64,000 nt of DNA, taken from positions 1 through 64,000 of the forward strand of contig CAUDCW010000002.1 in NCBI GenBank assembly GCA_958448165.1, in the 5' to 3' direction. A model generated the notes under the pieces. The model was not told the origin of the DNA. It saw only the letters and a list, made by a program, of their open reading frames with translations, and did no database searches. The position numbers were made by a program, and so were the translations under genes. Source of the stretch: an uncultured Oscillospiraceae bacterium. GTDB lineage: Bacteria; Bacillota; Clostridia; Oscillospirales; Acutalibacteraceae. Shown here piece by piece: positions 33,301-41,831 of the stretch (its first letter is position 1; every line of letters starts with the position of its first letter).

Positions 33301-34036
33301 GGTAGCCTTTTCTGGAAAAACAAGAAAAGGACTCAGGTATAACTATGGTAAAAACCTTGGTCAGGATAAGGATGGTAAATGGATTCCTGAGCAGAAAGTA
33401 CTTGATAACCTGGAGCTTGCGTATGCGATCAGTGTTCATAAGTCTCAGGGATCAGAGTTCGATTATGTGTATATTGTAATTCCTCATAAAGAGAGTCATC
33501 TGTTATCGATGGAACTTCTTTATACTGCGATTACGAGAGCACAAAAGAAAGTAACTATTTTTCTGCAGCAGGATATCGGCACACTCACAACACTGAGCCA
33601 TGCAGAAAAATCTGCGGTTAGAAAGATAAATTCTTCCGTATTCAAATTCGAACCGTTACCCGATGATCTTCTTTATTCCGGTAGCAACTGGTACGAATCC
33701 GGTAAAAAGATCGCAACATTGTCTCAGTACTTCGTCCGTTCGAAGTCAGAAGCAATCATTACAAACTTACTGGTTGATAGAGACATTCCTTTCAAATACG
33801 AGGAGCCTCTTTACGCGCCAGACGGTACGATGTATCTCCCAGACTTCACTGTAAAATTCAGAGGTGAAGAGTATTATTGGGAGCATGTCGGAAGAACAAA
33901 TGACCCGAAATATATGGCCCATTGGGCCAAGAAAGAATCCTGGTACAATAAACACTTCCCAGGCAAGTTGCTAATTACATATGAAGGCAATGATCTCACA
34001 ACAGCTGCAGCTGCCATCATAGCCCAGAACAAGTAA
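30371..34036 (+). CDS. RecD-like SF1 helicase with Cys-rich N-terminus and C-terminal nuclease-like domain
   Basis: A 1221-aa protein; the ATG at 30371 follows GGGAGGT by six bases. The N-terminal 70 residues carry six cysteines (C21, C25, C30, C58, C63, C67) and WHSDGWNGHVC, suggesting a metal site. The helicase core (about 590-1080) has Walker A GAAGTGKT at 606-613, IIIDECSMID (motif II), GDPNQLPP (motif III) and late motifs SVHKSQGSEFDYV and LYTAITRAQKK, as in RecD/TraI helicases. At the end, LPDFTVKF (D1158) and YYWEHVG (E1171) resemble VSR/TnsA-type nucleases. It is the first large gene of the defence-like operon. No matching named system comes to mind. Confidence 0.82.
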   Translation: MATHMSIRLAWHSDGWNGHVCKKPCENSYCIGQHSYPGDLIAGTRDLEFETAHAGEPCSMLPCKVACGLSVNAFGKDTITVKVDPPSFWKESDADAINITLPPSTVCTWCYEAMYNDAVETKGESSQKYNYAKRKEGAEKYFSQFEPGKSLIFYYAGYSNPFSENEENNYVVVGVSRVNKIGDTYYYDNTSKEVQRKYAGGFVWQKPVTSTYPDEGFCIPLWKYMDDEDILNRLVLKPQNRAPFKYGSREVCNDDAIEVVNQLIAVVDALIEIGDDCEDWNKRKDWLNSVLNELWSARGAYPGFPSVMERLGLHSFVSSYVGLSVDDDMKAYREETREFLEGDRDDIRGISLPKAELKKIRREYQLMDEETVDFMFNILSRFDLRADQVESIISDDRENVSITASIAEMQENPYIIFEQYVGYDSDDIIPFYKIDNGVIPSPEYGIDELLDCGSTERMRAFCVDELNKIAAHSFGKAETILQIVNARVDRLPEWKRYVYRMKNFAIEQDIWDGALVQKKDDNNVLYLYLKETYQDERTVEDALRDLADRPDIPLRMAITPEKFKKGLRVSGSPLEKKAAAEYDVILDHQAEICMQIFAKPLCVLSGAAGTGKTTVIKTILDNIERVHGAGTSFLLMAPTGKAAERIKTQTGKPSSTLHSYLAKNGWINKNFTLKRSGGKDSQDINTIIIDECSMIDLNLLATLFRAINWNSIQRLILIGDPNQLPPIGRGKVFADTIDWLNEEYPANVGTLTDNIRQLVNRVEGNGRGILDLADIFIQEHQCITDGTEAAKLKASKEELFSQILERGNGDVDRDLGVYFWSEQEELESLLTNVMVRDMQKYTGMDVSAAGFKFDKLWQEMIRDENGGSNTEIIQVISPYRGEFYGTGSINLLMQKTFNGYWSKKQLDGIGYFDKVIQFRNRPQSDPAYAYEDASRNNIKAEVFNGEIGLTNIHGLDRYAPPGKTPKYKWQGNVERFQVAFSGKTRKGLRYNYGKNLGQDKDGKWIPEQKVLDNLELAYAISVHKSQGSEFDYVYIVIPHKESHLLSMELLYTAITRAQKKVTIFLQQDIGTLTTLSHAEKSAVRKINSSVFKFEPLPDDLLYSGSNWYESGKKIATLSQYFVRSKSEAIITNLLVDRDIPFKYEEPLYAPDGTMYLPDFTVKFRGEEYYWEHVGRTNDPKYMAHWAKKESWYNKHFPGKLLITYEGNDLTTAAAAIIAQNK

Positions 34037-34067
34037 GGATGAAATGCCCTCCAGAGAGGTATGTAGT

Positions 34068-37000
34068 ATGAATAAACAAGAAGAATTATTCTTTAGAGCC
34101 CTATCAAAAGACAGAGCGGAGATCGCTGATGTCTTGGAACGTCGTGCTGTTAGGGGCTACAAGGATAGCGTAGTTGAAAAATATTCAGACCAGGCTCACT
34201 TCATTTATGAGTTATTACAGAATGCTGATGATGCTCGCGCAACGAACGCAAGATTTATACTTGAAGAAAACAGGTTGATTTTTGCGCATAATGGTTCACG
34301 TCATTTCTCTGTATCAAACCCTGAAAATGAAGATATCGATTCAGAGAATAAAACACTTGGTGATATTAATGCGATTACCTCTATTGCAAATTCTAATAAG
34401 ACAGGTGCGTCGATTGGTAAGTTCGGCGTTGGTTTTAAAGCCGTATTTCAGTACACATCAACGCCGCACATCTATGACCCGAATTTTAGATTTAAGATAG
34501 AAAGATTCATTGTTCCGATCATGCTGGACAGTGATTTTCCAGGACGACGCGTTGATGAGACTTTATTTGTGTTTCCTTTTGATCATCAAGAGCGAGATGC
34601 AGAAGAAGCATATAACGACATTTCAGACAAGCTGAAGAATCTGTCGTTCCCGTTGCTGTTCCTTACAAACCTTAAAGGTATCGAGTTTGAGTTTAGTAAT
34701 CTTCTCGGTCTGTATGATAAGCACATAAAACAGACTTTCACATATGGTGAAACTACTGCTGAACACATTGTGCTGACCCAGAACGACGGTGATGAACTTT
34801 ATGATGAGAACCTGTGGTTGTTTTCACGGTTGGATGAATGTGAGAGAAGATATTCGGTCGGATTCTTTATGGATAAGTATGGCCATCTGTGCCCAGTGAA
34901 TGAGCCGGCTTTCTGTTTCTTCCCTACAAAGGAAGTAACCAACTTAAATTTCATCATGCATGCGCCATTCCTGCTTACAGACAGTAGAGAAGGAATCCGT
35001 GCTGGCGTACCTCATAACGACAAGATGATCAAGTGTTTAGCTGCGCTTTCTGCTGATGCACTGGAGCATCTTAGGGACATTGGAATCGAGGCTGATTCCA
35101 GGTTGATCGAGGATAATATCGTTACGATTATTCCTACTGACAAAGATGTCTTTAGTGATCCGACAGACAAACGAAAAGTGTCTTTCTTGCCATTCTTTGA
35201 AGCAATCAAAGATAAATTCATGAACAGCGCGCTCATTCCGTCCTGCGATAGCTATGTAGAAACAGAGAATTCTTACTGGGCAGCGGTACCTCAGCTTACT
35301 CAGTTGTTTTCTAATGATCAATTAGCTGAAATCACTGAGAACCCGAACGCTCATTGGGTGTTTGTTACATTAGGTCGTGACGAAGTCCAGAGAAATAACA
35401 AGGCGCTGTTTAGTTACATTGAGGACCTCGTAAAAACCAACCTGAACGAGGACGCAATCATTAATGGTCGTAGCAGGGATTTCTACTATAACCGTGTTCT
35501 TGGAGTTCGTCAGACCCTGGAAAACGTAAAAGGTATCACAAAGGCATTTATAGAGAAGCAGACAATTGAATGGCTTCATAGTTTCTATAAGTGGCTTTCT
35601 GAAACAAAACATAGAACAGAGATTATTTCCGAGAAGCCTATTTTCTTAGATCAGAATAGAAAGGCTGTGGCGGCCTTTGATGAAGATGAACAGCTTATCC
35701 TTTTCTTGCCGGTAAAGAACGTAGACGGGTATACGGTTGTTAATTCGGAGCTTCTTGAGAATGAAGATACTAAAAAGTTCATTGAAGGAATTGGTGTAAA
35801 GAAGCCTTCTTTGAAAGATCAGATTTATAACATCATTCTGCCTCTGTATCGTAAAGGTGGCGAGATCGACACTGATCCGCACTTCATGATGTTCTTCAAT
35901 TATTACTGCAAGTGTTCCAATGACGAGGTTGATGATTTTGTAAGTATGATTAAGGACTATGAGTTCTTGACGTATTATGATCCAGATGACGACCAGCCGT
36001 ATCGAGGCAGCGCCGCTTCTATGTATTTGCCAACTCCAGAATTGAGGATGTATTTTGAGACAAAAGAGGACACTCGTTTCCTGGCATTGGATGAATACAG
36101 AGAATTGGTTGGACCGGCAAAAGAGAAGCAGTTATTATCTTTTTTGATTGAGCTGGGGATTAAAAGAACTATTTCAATCGAAAAGCAAAGCGTTGACTAT
36201 TGGTCTTCCGATCGAAAGGATCTTCCTCTCCCTCATTCAACGAGAGGACACTCATGGGAAGAACCTGTAATCGATGGATGCAGAGAGTTACTGGATTATA
36301 TTGAGAAAAATCAGGATGAAACTAAATCAGTCATATTATGGAATGCATTATTAAATATAATAGAGACAAACTGTAATAGGTGGAGTTCAATAGGGTCCCT
36401 TCTTCGTGGGACAGTAAGGTATTTTTACTATTCGTCTCAGTACGATTATTATGAATCATTGGACTCACAATTGTTGAAAAGCAAGTGTTGGTTAAAGGAC
36501 TCCGCAGGAGATTTTGTAATTCCAAGTGATCTTTATCGAGATTCCCTTGCTGAAATATATGACACTTCTTCCGAATATGCAGATCAGTTAATGGACTTCC
36601 TCGGTGTTCAAAAAGAGGATTTCCCTGAATATGACTCTGATGAGGACGAGGATGACAGCAACCTTACAGATGAACAGCGCGAGAAAATTGCTCTTGCAAA
36701 TAAGCTAAAAGCGTATGGTATCGAAGACGAGGATGACCTGGAAGAGTTCAGGGAGTACAAGCGTCAAAAGGAAGCCCAGAAGCGTGCAGCAGAGCAGGCT
36801 CAGACTGCCCATCAGGAAACAGATAGTATGGGTGGCGGTTCTGGATCGGCTAAGGACGTGGATCATTTATTCGATGATGACGATGATGAAACAGAAACCG
36901 AGCCTAAGACGCCTCGTGAAAGAAATCCAATAAATAAAGCAACAACAGATGTTATTGAGGACATCGCAAGAAGGACAAAGGATAAGCCATCTGCAGAACC

Positions 37001-39389
37001 TTCCTATGTTCCGGAGGACGACGATGACGCAGACCAGGATGAATACATGCCTTTGGTTGTTGATTACAGCAAAAAGATCGAACGTGCTAAACAGAAGAGC
37101 GCAGCGGAAATCGATAAGATTACATATTTTGAAGAGCTGCAGAATAAGGCGCTCGAAGCAAAGAGATATTCGTATTCCTGGTTTACAACTCTTCTTGAGA
37201 TGGAAAGCGTTAACAGCGGTGAAGTAAATTCGAGAAGCCGTGAGGTTTCCATTAGTTTTGCAAAGGTTGAGAGAGAGCCTGGAACCAAACGCACATTGGT
37301 ATTGAAGCATCCGAACCAGTATATTCCGCAGTTCATGGAAGACCTGGCAGATATTCCATTAGTGCTCCATATGGGCGATCAGACAAAGACGGTTGCTATT
37401 GAGGTCGCAAACATCAAGTCTTATACCTTGCGCGTAAAAATGAAGAATGCTGATGACATCACAGGGATTGATCTGTCATCCGTTACATCAGCTACCATTG
37501 ACGCAAAGAGTCCGGCTTTCTTATTAGAAGAACTTCGTAAGCAGTTCAATGAATTTGAATTTGAGCCTGACTACGACATGCAGCAAAACCTGTGTGAGAA
37601 TATTGAGTTTGTCTTTGGCCCTCCTGGAACCGGAAAAACAACTCATCTTGCAAAAAATGTGTTGCTGCCATTGATGAAGAATAATCGTGAATGCAAGGTA
37701 CTTGTACTGACTCCGACAAATAAGTCTGCTGATGTTCTGGTACGACGTATCATGGAAGTGTCTGAGCAAGATAAGTCATACAATAACTGGCTGGTTAGAT
37801 TTGGCGCAACCGGCGATGAAGAAATCGAGCAGAGTCCAGTTTACCGTGATAAGACATTTGATATCAGAACCTTATCGAAGCATGTTACTGTAACCACAAT
37901 TGCAAGATTTCCTTATGACTTCTTTATGCCGCAGGGAGCAAGAATATTCCTGAATGGTATCAACTGGGACTACATTATAATTGATGAGGCATCAATGATA
38001 CCAATCGCTTATATTATTTTCCCGCTGTACAAGAAGACGCCGAAGAAATTTATTATCGCGGGTGACCCATTCCAGATTGAGCCTATTACTTCTTTGGACA
38101 TGTGGAAGAACGAAAACATCTACACAATGGTTCACTTGGATTCGTTTGTGAAACCGGATACCATACCATATCAGTATAAAGTTGAGCTGCTCACAACGCA
38201 GTATCGAAGTGTCCCTGATATTGGTGGTATTTTCAGTAACTTTGCTTATGGTGGTATTTTGAAACATCACCGAAGTGCCGAGAGTCAGAGATCTCTAAAT
38301 GTGGGTGATGACCTTGGTATTGAAACACTGAATATCATCAAATTCCCAGTCAGCAAATATGAGAGCATCTACAGATGTAAGAGATTGCAACACAGCAGTT
38401 CTTACCAGGTTTATTCCGCAATTTTCACATACGAGTATGTGAGCTATCTTTCGAGAGCACTTGCAGAACATAATCCAGGTGAGCTGTTTAAGATTGGTGT
38501 AATTGCGCCATATCGCGCACAGGCAGATATGATTGATAAGTTACTTGCATCTGAAAAACTACCGAAGGAAGTTGATGTTCAGGTAGGAACCATTCATGGA
38601 TTCCAAGGTGATGAGTGCGACATAATATTCGCCGTGTTCAACACGCCGCCTTCAATTTCGGCTTCGAAAGAGATGTTCTTAAATAAGAAAAACATCATCA
38701 ACGTATCAATCAGCCGAGCACGAGACTACTTGTTTGTGGTTATGCCGGATGATAATACAGAAAACATCAACAACCTGCGACTGGTGAAGCGTGTTGAAAG
38801 TCTTATTCAAAGTACCGAATCCTGGAATGAATTTGAGTCTCCAGACTTAGAGGATCTCATGTTTGGTGATCCTAAGTACCTTGAGAATAATGCTTTTTCA
38901 ACCAGCCATCAGAGCGTAAATGTTTATGGATTGCCAGAAAAAACATACGAAGTACGAACAGAAGATGCTGCAGTTGATGTGCAGATACATAAGAGACTTA
39001 GCACTATAGATGATCGACCTGATACAGGCGTGAAGGCATTAGTGCTAAGCTCACCGGAAACAACTGAACCGTATGTTGACTCATACGATCTTGATGAAAA
39101 TTTGATCCCGAAAGAACTAAGAGAAAAAGCCATTGATCTTCCGGTAAAAGGCGCAATAAACGGATGGTGCTATTTGGTTCCATACGAAGGAAAACTGAAG
39201 ACACATACCGTTAAGCACGTTACCGCGATGTTTATTCCACAGGTTAGAAATGGCCAGGAAAAAATGGTGAGCGTTTCGGTAGTAGAAGAGGATCGTATAA
39301 TTTATATCTCGAAGGGCATATTCAAGCTTTATGAACAAGGGTTGAGCGATCCGGATGGAATTGAAATCAGACGAAACTTCTTCACATAA
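34068..39389 (+). CDS. HSP90/sacsin-type ATPase fused to SF1 (DNA2/Upf1-like) helicase
   Basis: A 1773-aa protein, start at ATG 34068 behind GAGAGGT. The N-terminus is a GHKL ATPase: FIYELLQNADDA (E48, N52), LIFAHNG and IGKFGVGFKAVF (117-126), as in sacsin, HSP90 and related conflict-system proteins. A long middle region (about 250-850) is unassigned. A charged, acidic linker spans about 850-1010 (SDEDEDDSN, DDDDETETEPKTP). The C-terminal helicase has GPPGTGKTT (K1190), YIIIDEASMIP, IAGDPFQIEP, QYRSVPDIGG, GTIHGFQGDECDII and NVSISRARDYLFVV. A further roughly 180-residue C-terminal domain is not recognised. The gene lies 31 bases after the RecD-like gene. Confidence 0.82.
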   Translation: MNKQEELFFRALSKDRAEIADVLERRAVRGYKDSVVEKYSDQAHFIYELLQNADDARATNARFILEENRLIFAHNGSRHFSVSNPENEDIDSENKTLGDINAITSIANSNKTGASIGKFGVGFKAVFQYTSTPHIYDPNFRFKIERFIVPIMLDSDFPGRRVDETLFVFPFDHQERDAEEAYNDISDKLKNLSFPLLFLTNLKGIEFEFSNLLGLYDKHIKQTFTYGETTAEHIVLTQNDGDELYDENLWLFSRLDECERRYSVGFFMDKYGHLCPVNEPAFCFFPTKEVTNLNFIMHAPFLLTDSREGIRAGVPHNDKMIKCLAALSADALEHLRDIGIEADSRLIEDNIVTIIPTDKDVFSDPTDKRKVSFLPFFEAIKDKFMNSALIPSCDSYVETENSYWAAVPQLTQLFSNDQLAEITENPNAHWVFVTLGRDEVQRNNKALFSYIEDLVKTNLNEDAIINGRSRDFYYNRVLGVRQTLENVKGITKAFIEKQTIEWLHSFYKWLSETKHRTEIISEKPIFLDQNRKAVAAFDEDEQLILFLPVKNVDGYTVVNSELLENEDTKKFIEGIGVKKPSLKDQIYNIILPLYRKGGEIDTDPHFMMFFNYYCKCSNDEVDDFVSMIKDYEFLTYYDPDDDQPYRGSAASMYLPTPELRMYFETKEDTRFLALDEYRELVGPAKEKQLLSFLIELGIKRTISIEKQSVDYWSSDRKDLPLPHSTRGHSWEEPVIDGCRELLDYIEKNQDETKSVILWNALLNIIETNCNRWSSIGSLLRGTVRYFYYSSQYDYYESLDSQLLKSKCWLKDSAGDFVIPSDLYRDSLAEIYDTSSEYADQLMDFLGVQKEDFPEYDSDEDEDDSNLTDEQREKIALANKLKAYGIEDEDDLEEFREYKRQKEAQKRAAEQAQTAHQETDSMGGGSGSAKDVDHLFDDDDDETETEPKTPRERNPINKATTDVIEDIARRTKDKPSAEPSYVPEDDDDADQDEYMPLVVDYSKKIERAKQKSAAEIDKITYFEELQNKALEAKRYSYSWFTTLLEMESVNSGEVNSRSREVSISFAKVEREPGTKRTLVLKHPNQYIPQFMEDLADIPLVLHMGDQTKTVAIEVANIKSYTLRVKMKNADDITGIDLSSVTSATIDAKSPAFLLEELRKQFNEFEFEPDYDMQQNLCENIEFVFGPPGTGKTTHLAKNVLLPLMKNNRECKVLVLTPTNKSADVLVRRIMEVSEQDKSYNNWLVRFGATGDEEIEQSPVYRDKTFDIRTLSKHVTVTTIARFPYDFFMPQGARIFLNGINWDYIIIDEASMIPIAYIIFPLYKKTPKKFIIAGDPFQIEPITSLDMWKNENIYTMVHLDSFVKPDTIPYQYKVELLTTQYRSVPDIGGIFSNFAYGGILKHHRSAESQRSLNVGDDLGIETLNIIKFPVSKYESIYRCKRLQHSSSYQVYSAIFTYEYVSYLSRALAEHNPGELFKIGVIAPYRAQADMIDKLLASEKLPKEVDVQVGTIHGFQGDECDIIFAVFNTPPSISASKEMFLNKKNIINVSISRARDYLFVVMPDDNTENINNLRLVKRVESLIQSTESWNEFESPDLEDLMFGDPKYLENNAFSTSHQSVNVYGLPEKTYEVRTEDAAVDVQIHKRLSTIDDRPDTGVKALVLSSPETTEPYVDSYDLDENLIPKELREKAIDLPVKGAINGWCYLVPYEGKLKTHTVKHVTAMFIPQVRNGQEKMVSVSVVEEDRIIYISKGIFKLYEQGLSDPDGIEIRRNFFT

Positions 39390-39413
39390 TAAAGAAGGAC
39401 AAGGTGAACGGAT

Positions 39414-39689
39414 ATGATGATAAGCCCAGAAATGTATGTTGCTCAGTTTGAAAATGCCACATACAATGAAATGATCAACGAACGAGATGGACTAATTCGT
39501 TATATCCTTCACTTTGAAAAAATGGAAAAAGCCGGTGACCGATCTGGCGATGAATGGACAATATGTCCAACACCAGAAGTCAGATACCAGATGTATTTGG
39601 AATACCTATCGGAGCTTTGTATTATCATGAAAGAAAAGTACAATCAGGAATATGCTTGGGGTGATAAGAAACTGTCTGACAGGAAGTGA
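39414..39689 (+). CDS. Small acidic protein of the defence operon, 91 aa
   Basis: Begins MMISPEMYVAQFENATYNEMINERDGLIRYILHFEKMEKAG; it is predicted almost entirely helical and contains PTPEVRYQMYLEYLSELCIIMKEKY. AAGGTGAACGGAT precedes the ATG. It lies 24 bases after the giant ATPase-helicase and 9 bases before the EVE-like gene, so it is surely co-expressed. No family recognised. Confidence 0.7.
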   Translation: MMISPEMYVAQFENATYNEMINERDGLIRYILHFEKMEKAGDRSGDEWTICPTPEVRYQMYLEYLSELCIIMKEKYNQEYAWGDKKLSDRK

Positions 39690-39698
39690 GGTAAGCAC

Positions 39699-40943
39699 AT
39701 GAACTTGATTAATGAGAAGATTAAACATAAAGCATTTGGAATAGGAACTGTAGTTGAATGTGATAGTAGCTACATTACAATCAAATTCCCATCAAAGACA
39801 AGTAAATTTCCCTATCCTGCGGCGTTCGAAAAATTTATCGCTCCAGTCGATCCTGCGATTGCTGATGCAATAGACAATGAGGTAAAAGCAGCAAAGGCTG
39901 CAGAAGAAGCAAAAAAGGCAGCAGAAGCAGCACGAAAAGCAGCAGAAGAAGAAAGACGCTTATACTTACTTCGGCAGCAGGAAAGCAAAAAGACTGTTAA
40001 GAAAACCGAAACAGCTAAAAATGAGAATGTGGTAAAGAGGGTTCCGGGACAAGCATTAACGTACCTTGTTTTTCAGGGAGATACCTATGACGAAGAGTGT
40101 ACAGGACAGTTTATCTGGGCACCAAAATATACCAAAGCAGGTGGAACCTGTCATCATTGGGAAAGATTAATGGATGTCCGTCCTGGAGATATCATTTTCC
40201 ATTGCTCTAATGGGTACATCCGAGCCATCAGTATTGTCAAAGAGCGTTGCGTGAATAGTGCACGCCCAGATCAATCTACCGGCGATTGGATGCAATGGGA
40301 AAAAGATGGTCGAAGAGTTGACTGTGATTATCATGTGCTTAAGAAGCCGTTAAAACACGGTAACTATAAAGATGTGATAACGGAATACTGTAATGTAAAA
40401 TACGCACCATTTGATAAAGATGGAAATGGTAACATGGGGTATCTTTTCGATTTGAACCACAAGTTGGCCATGTTCTTTCTGGGGGAAGCTGCTGATGCGA
40501 ATGAGTATTTATATGATGTCCCGGAATTTTCATGGATGCTGTGCGGTATTCCAACCATAACAACACTTGATGAACTCTGGAGTAACTGTAATCTACTTGA
40601 CACTTATGTTAATTCCAAGAAAGATCCAGAATATTCATTTGCTCTGAATCTCATCAAGCGTGGGACTTGTTTTGTGGCGATCGAAAAAGCCGGTGCTTAT
40701 AGGTTTTATCCGAGTCGTTTTGTCGGCTATCAAGAAAACTCAATGGCAAAGCACGAAAACAATGAGTGGAAAGATGGCAAAGAAACCAACCCTGCGATAG
40801 GATGCCTTTTAGGTATTGGCGCACCGGTAGCTAATGTGAAACTCGATGAGATTTACAAAGAATACTGTCGAGCTTTGGGATTTGAACCTCAGGAAAAAGG
40901 CGCATTTGGGGTAGAACATAAATTCTGGGAGATTCATGAATAA
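39699..40943 (+). CDS. EVE/PUA-like domain protein of the defence operon
   Basis: A 414-aa protein. Residues 1-50 (KIKHKAFGIGTVVECDSSYITIKF) look like a small SH3/Tudor-type barrel as in helicase C-termini. An Ala/Lys/Glu coiled coil follows (about 60-95). Residues about 118-235 contain YLVFQGDTYDEECTGQFIWAPK and ERLMDVRPGDIIFHCSNGYIRAISIVKE, the pattern of EVE/YTH-like (PUA-fold) domains that read modified bases. The C-terminal 170 residues (IKRGTCFVAIEKAGAYRFYPSRFVGYQ) are unassigned. It is the last intact gene of the operon; the next frame starts inside its stop (TAATG). The EVE call is moderate. Confidence 0.65.
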   Translation: MNLINEKIKHKAFGIGTVVECDSSYITIKFPSKTSKFPYPAAFEKFIAPVDPAIADAIDNEVKAAKAAEEAKKAAEAARKAAEEERRLYLLRQQESKKTVKKTETAKNENVVKRVPGQALTYLVFQGDTYDEECTGQFIWAPKYTKAGGTCHHWERLMDVRPGDIIFHCSNGYIRAISIVKERCVNSARPDQSTGDWMQWEKDGRRVDCDYHVLKKPLKHGNYKDVITEYCNVKYAPFDKDGNGNMGYLFDLNHKLAMFFLGEAADANEYLYDVPEFSWMLCGIPTITTLDELWSNCNLLDTYVNSKKDPEYSFALNLIKRGTCFVAIEKAGAYRFYPSRFVGYQENSMAKHENNEWKDGKETNPAIGCLLGIGAPVANVKLDEIYKEYCRALGFEPQEKGAFGVEHKFWEIHE

Positions 40944-41089
40944 TGGGTAAGCTCGTAAAGGTGGTAGCTGCTGTCATTCGTAAAGACGAAAAAATCTTTG
41001 ATACGGCTCGTGGCTATGGTGAATATAAAGGCTGGTGGGAGTTCCATGGCGTGAAAATTGAAGCCGGCTATCGTCAACACAGTTGTTAA
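40943..41089 (+). pseudogene. Nudix (MutT-like) hydrolase, N-terminal remnant
   Basis: MGKLVKVVAAVIRKDEKIFDTARGYGEYKGWWEFHGVKIEAG, split by its motif, matches the start of 8-oxo-dGTP diphosphatases (normally WEFPGGKIEAGE, the beginning of the Nudix box). Two Nudix glycine/proline residues are changed and the frame stops at 48 aa, before the catalytic REx2EE. Cut by a deletion. Confidence 0.75.
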
Positions 41090-41124
41090 TAAATCCTATA
41101 ATAGGATTGTTACCAAAGTTTTCT

Positions 41125-41298
41125 ATGGAGGATTTTGAAGACTTCAAGTCTTGGAAAGATAGAAAAGCAAAAAAGAGTGTTTGTGAGGTGTATAGGGACT
41201 TCATTGTTTCACTTGCTAACCTTCTGTACAAGATTGATTTAGATGATCGAGACCAGAAGCTTTTGTGGAAGTCACTGAGAAAGAATAAAAAATGCTAA
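41125..41298 (+). CDS. Small remnant protein, 57 aa
   Basis: MEDFEDFKSWKDRKAKKSVCEVYRDFIVSLANLLYKIDLDDRDQKLLWKSLRKNKKC is charged and helical with no known motif. Only a weak ribosome-binding site is present. It lies in a stretch of gene fragments and may be the tail of a larger lost gene; the open frame reaches back to 41083. Confidence 0.35.
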   Translation: MEDFEDFKSWKDRKAKKSVCEVYRDFIVSLANLLYKIDLDDRDQKLLWKSLRKNKKC

Positions 41299-41462
41299 AA
41301 TCGATGGATATTTCAAAGAAAGAGTTCGATATTGATATTATGAATGCGACTATTGATGCCTTGAAATACAAGTATAAGAAAGCGGTAGAGAAAACAGTTT
41401 TTAACGATAACTTTTCTATCGTTAAAAACTGTCGTGGACATATACCCTGGGACATAGAGTAG
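41292..41462 (+). CDS. Possible small protein, 56 aa
   Basis: Opens MLKSMDISKKEFDIDIMNATIDALKYKYKKAVEKTVF and ends HIPWDIE; it overlaps the preceding frame by seven bases. A perfect 16-bp palindrome (41394-41432) lies within its coding part, which argues against selection for protein. Family not recognised; low confidence. Confidence 0.3.
   Translation: MLKSMDISKKEFDIDIMNATIDALKYKYKKAVEKTVFNDNFSIVKNCRGHIPWDIE
41394..41432. repeat. Perfect 16-bp inverted repeat
   Basis: ACAGTTTTTAACGATA, seven bases, TATCGTTAAAAACTGT. There is no T-run after it, so it is not a standard terminator; it could be a regulator site or a recombination relic. Confidence 0.75.
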
Positions 41463-41496
41463 TATAATCATATCCCCTGCTGTACATCGACTTGTC

Positions 41497-41814
41497 TCAA
41501 CTCATGTTGAGACGGTTGTTCAGTTGGTTAGAAAAAAGCCGGATACATATATCGACATTACCGTTGATATGGACGAGCTGGATTTAACATCATCCGAAGC
41601 AAAGGCAACTTATGATGAAATAAAAGATTATGTGTTTGAAGAATTTGGTTTAAAAGTTTCATCGCTCAACATAGCACAAGTTAAAACCAAGTGTGGAATT
41701 ATTGAGCGAGAGAATTATAACAAGCCTAAATACGAAAACGTTAAACAGCCACAATGCACAAAAGATAAAGAAGAAGCTATTATGAATGCTTTAAGGCATT
41801 TCAAGATGATATAA
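41497..41814 (+). pseudogene. RlmD/RumA-type methyltransferase C-terminal remnant
   Basis: STHVETVVQLVRKKPDTYI is the family's last catalytic-domain motif (HVE-V). The tail TVDMDELDLTSSEAKATYDEIKDYV, then NIAQVKTKCGIIERENYNKPK and EEAIMNALRHFKMI, is the C-terminal extension seen on 23S rRNA (uracil-5)-methyltransferases of gut Firmicutes. The catalytic body is missing. The same tail occurs as stray fragments at mobile-element junctions in this group (recollection). Confidence 0.65.
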
Positions 41815-41831
41815 TTTTGGAGGTAATCACT

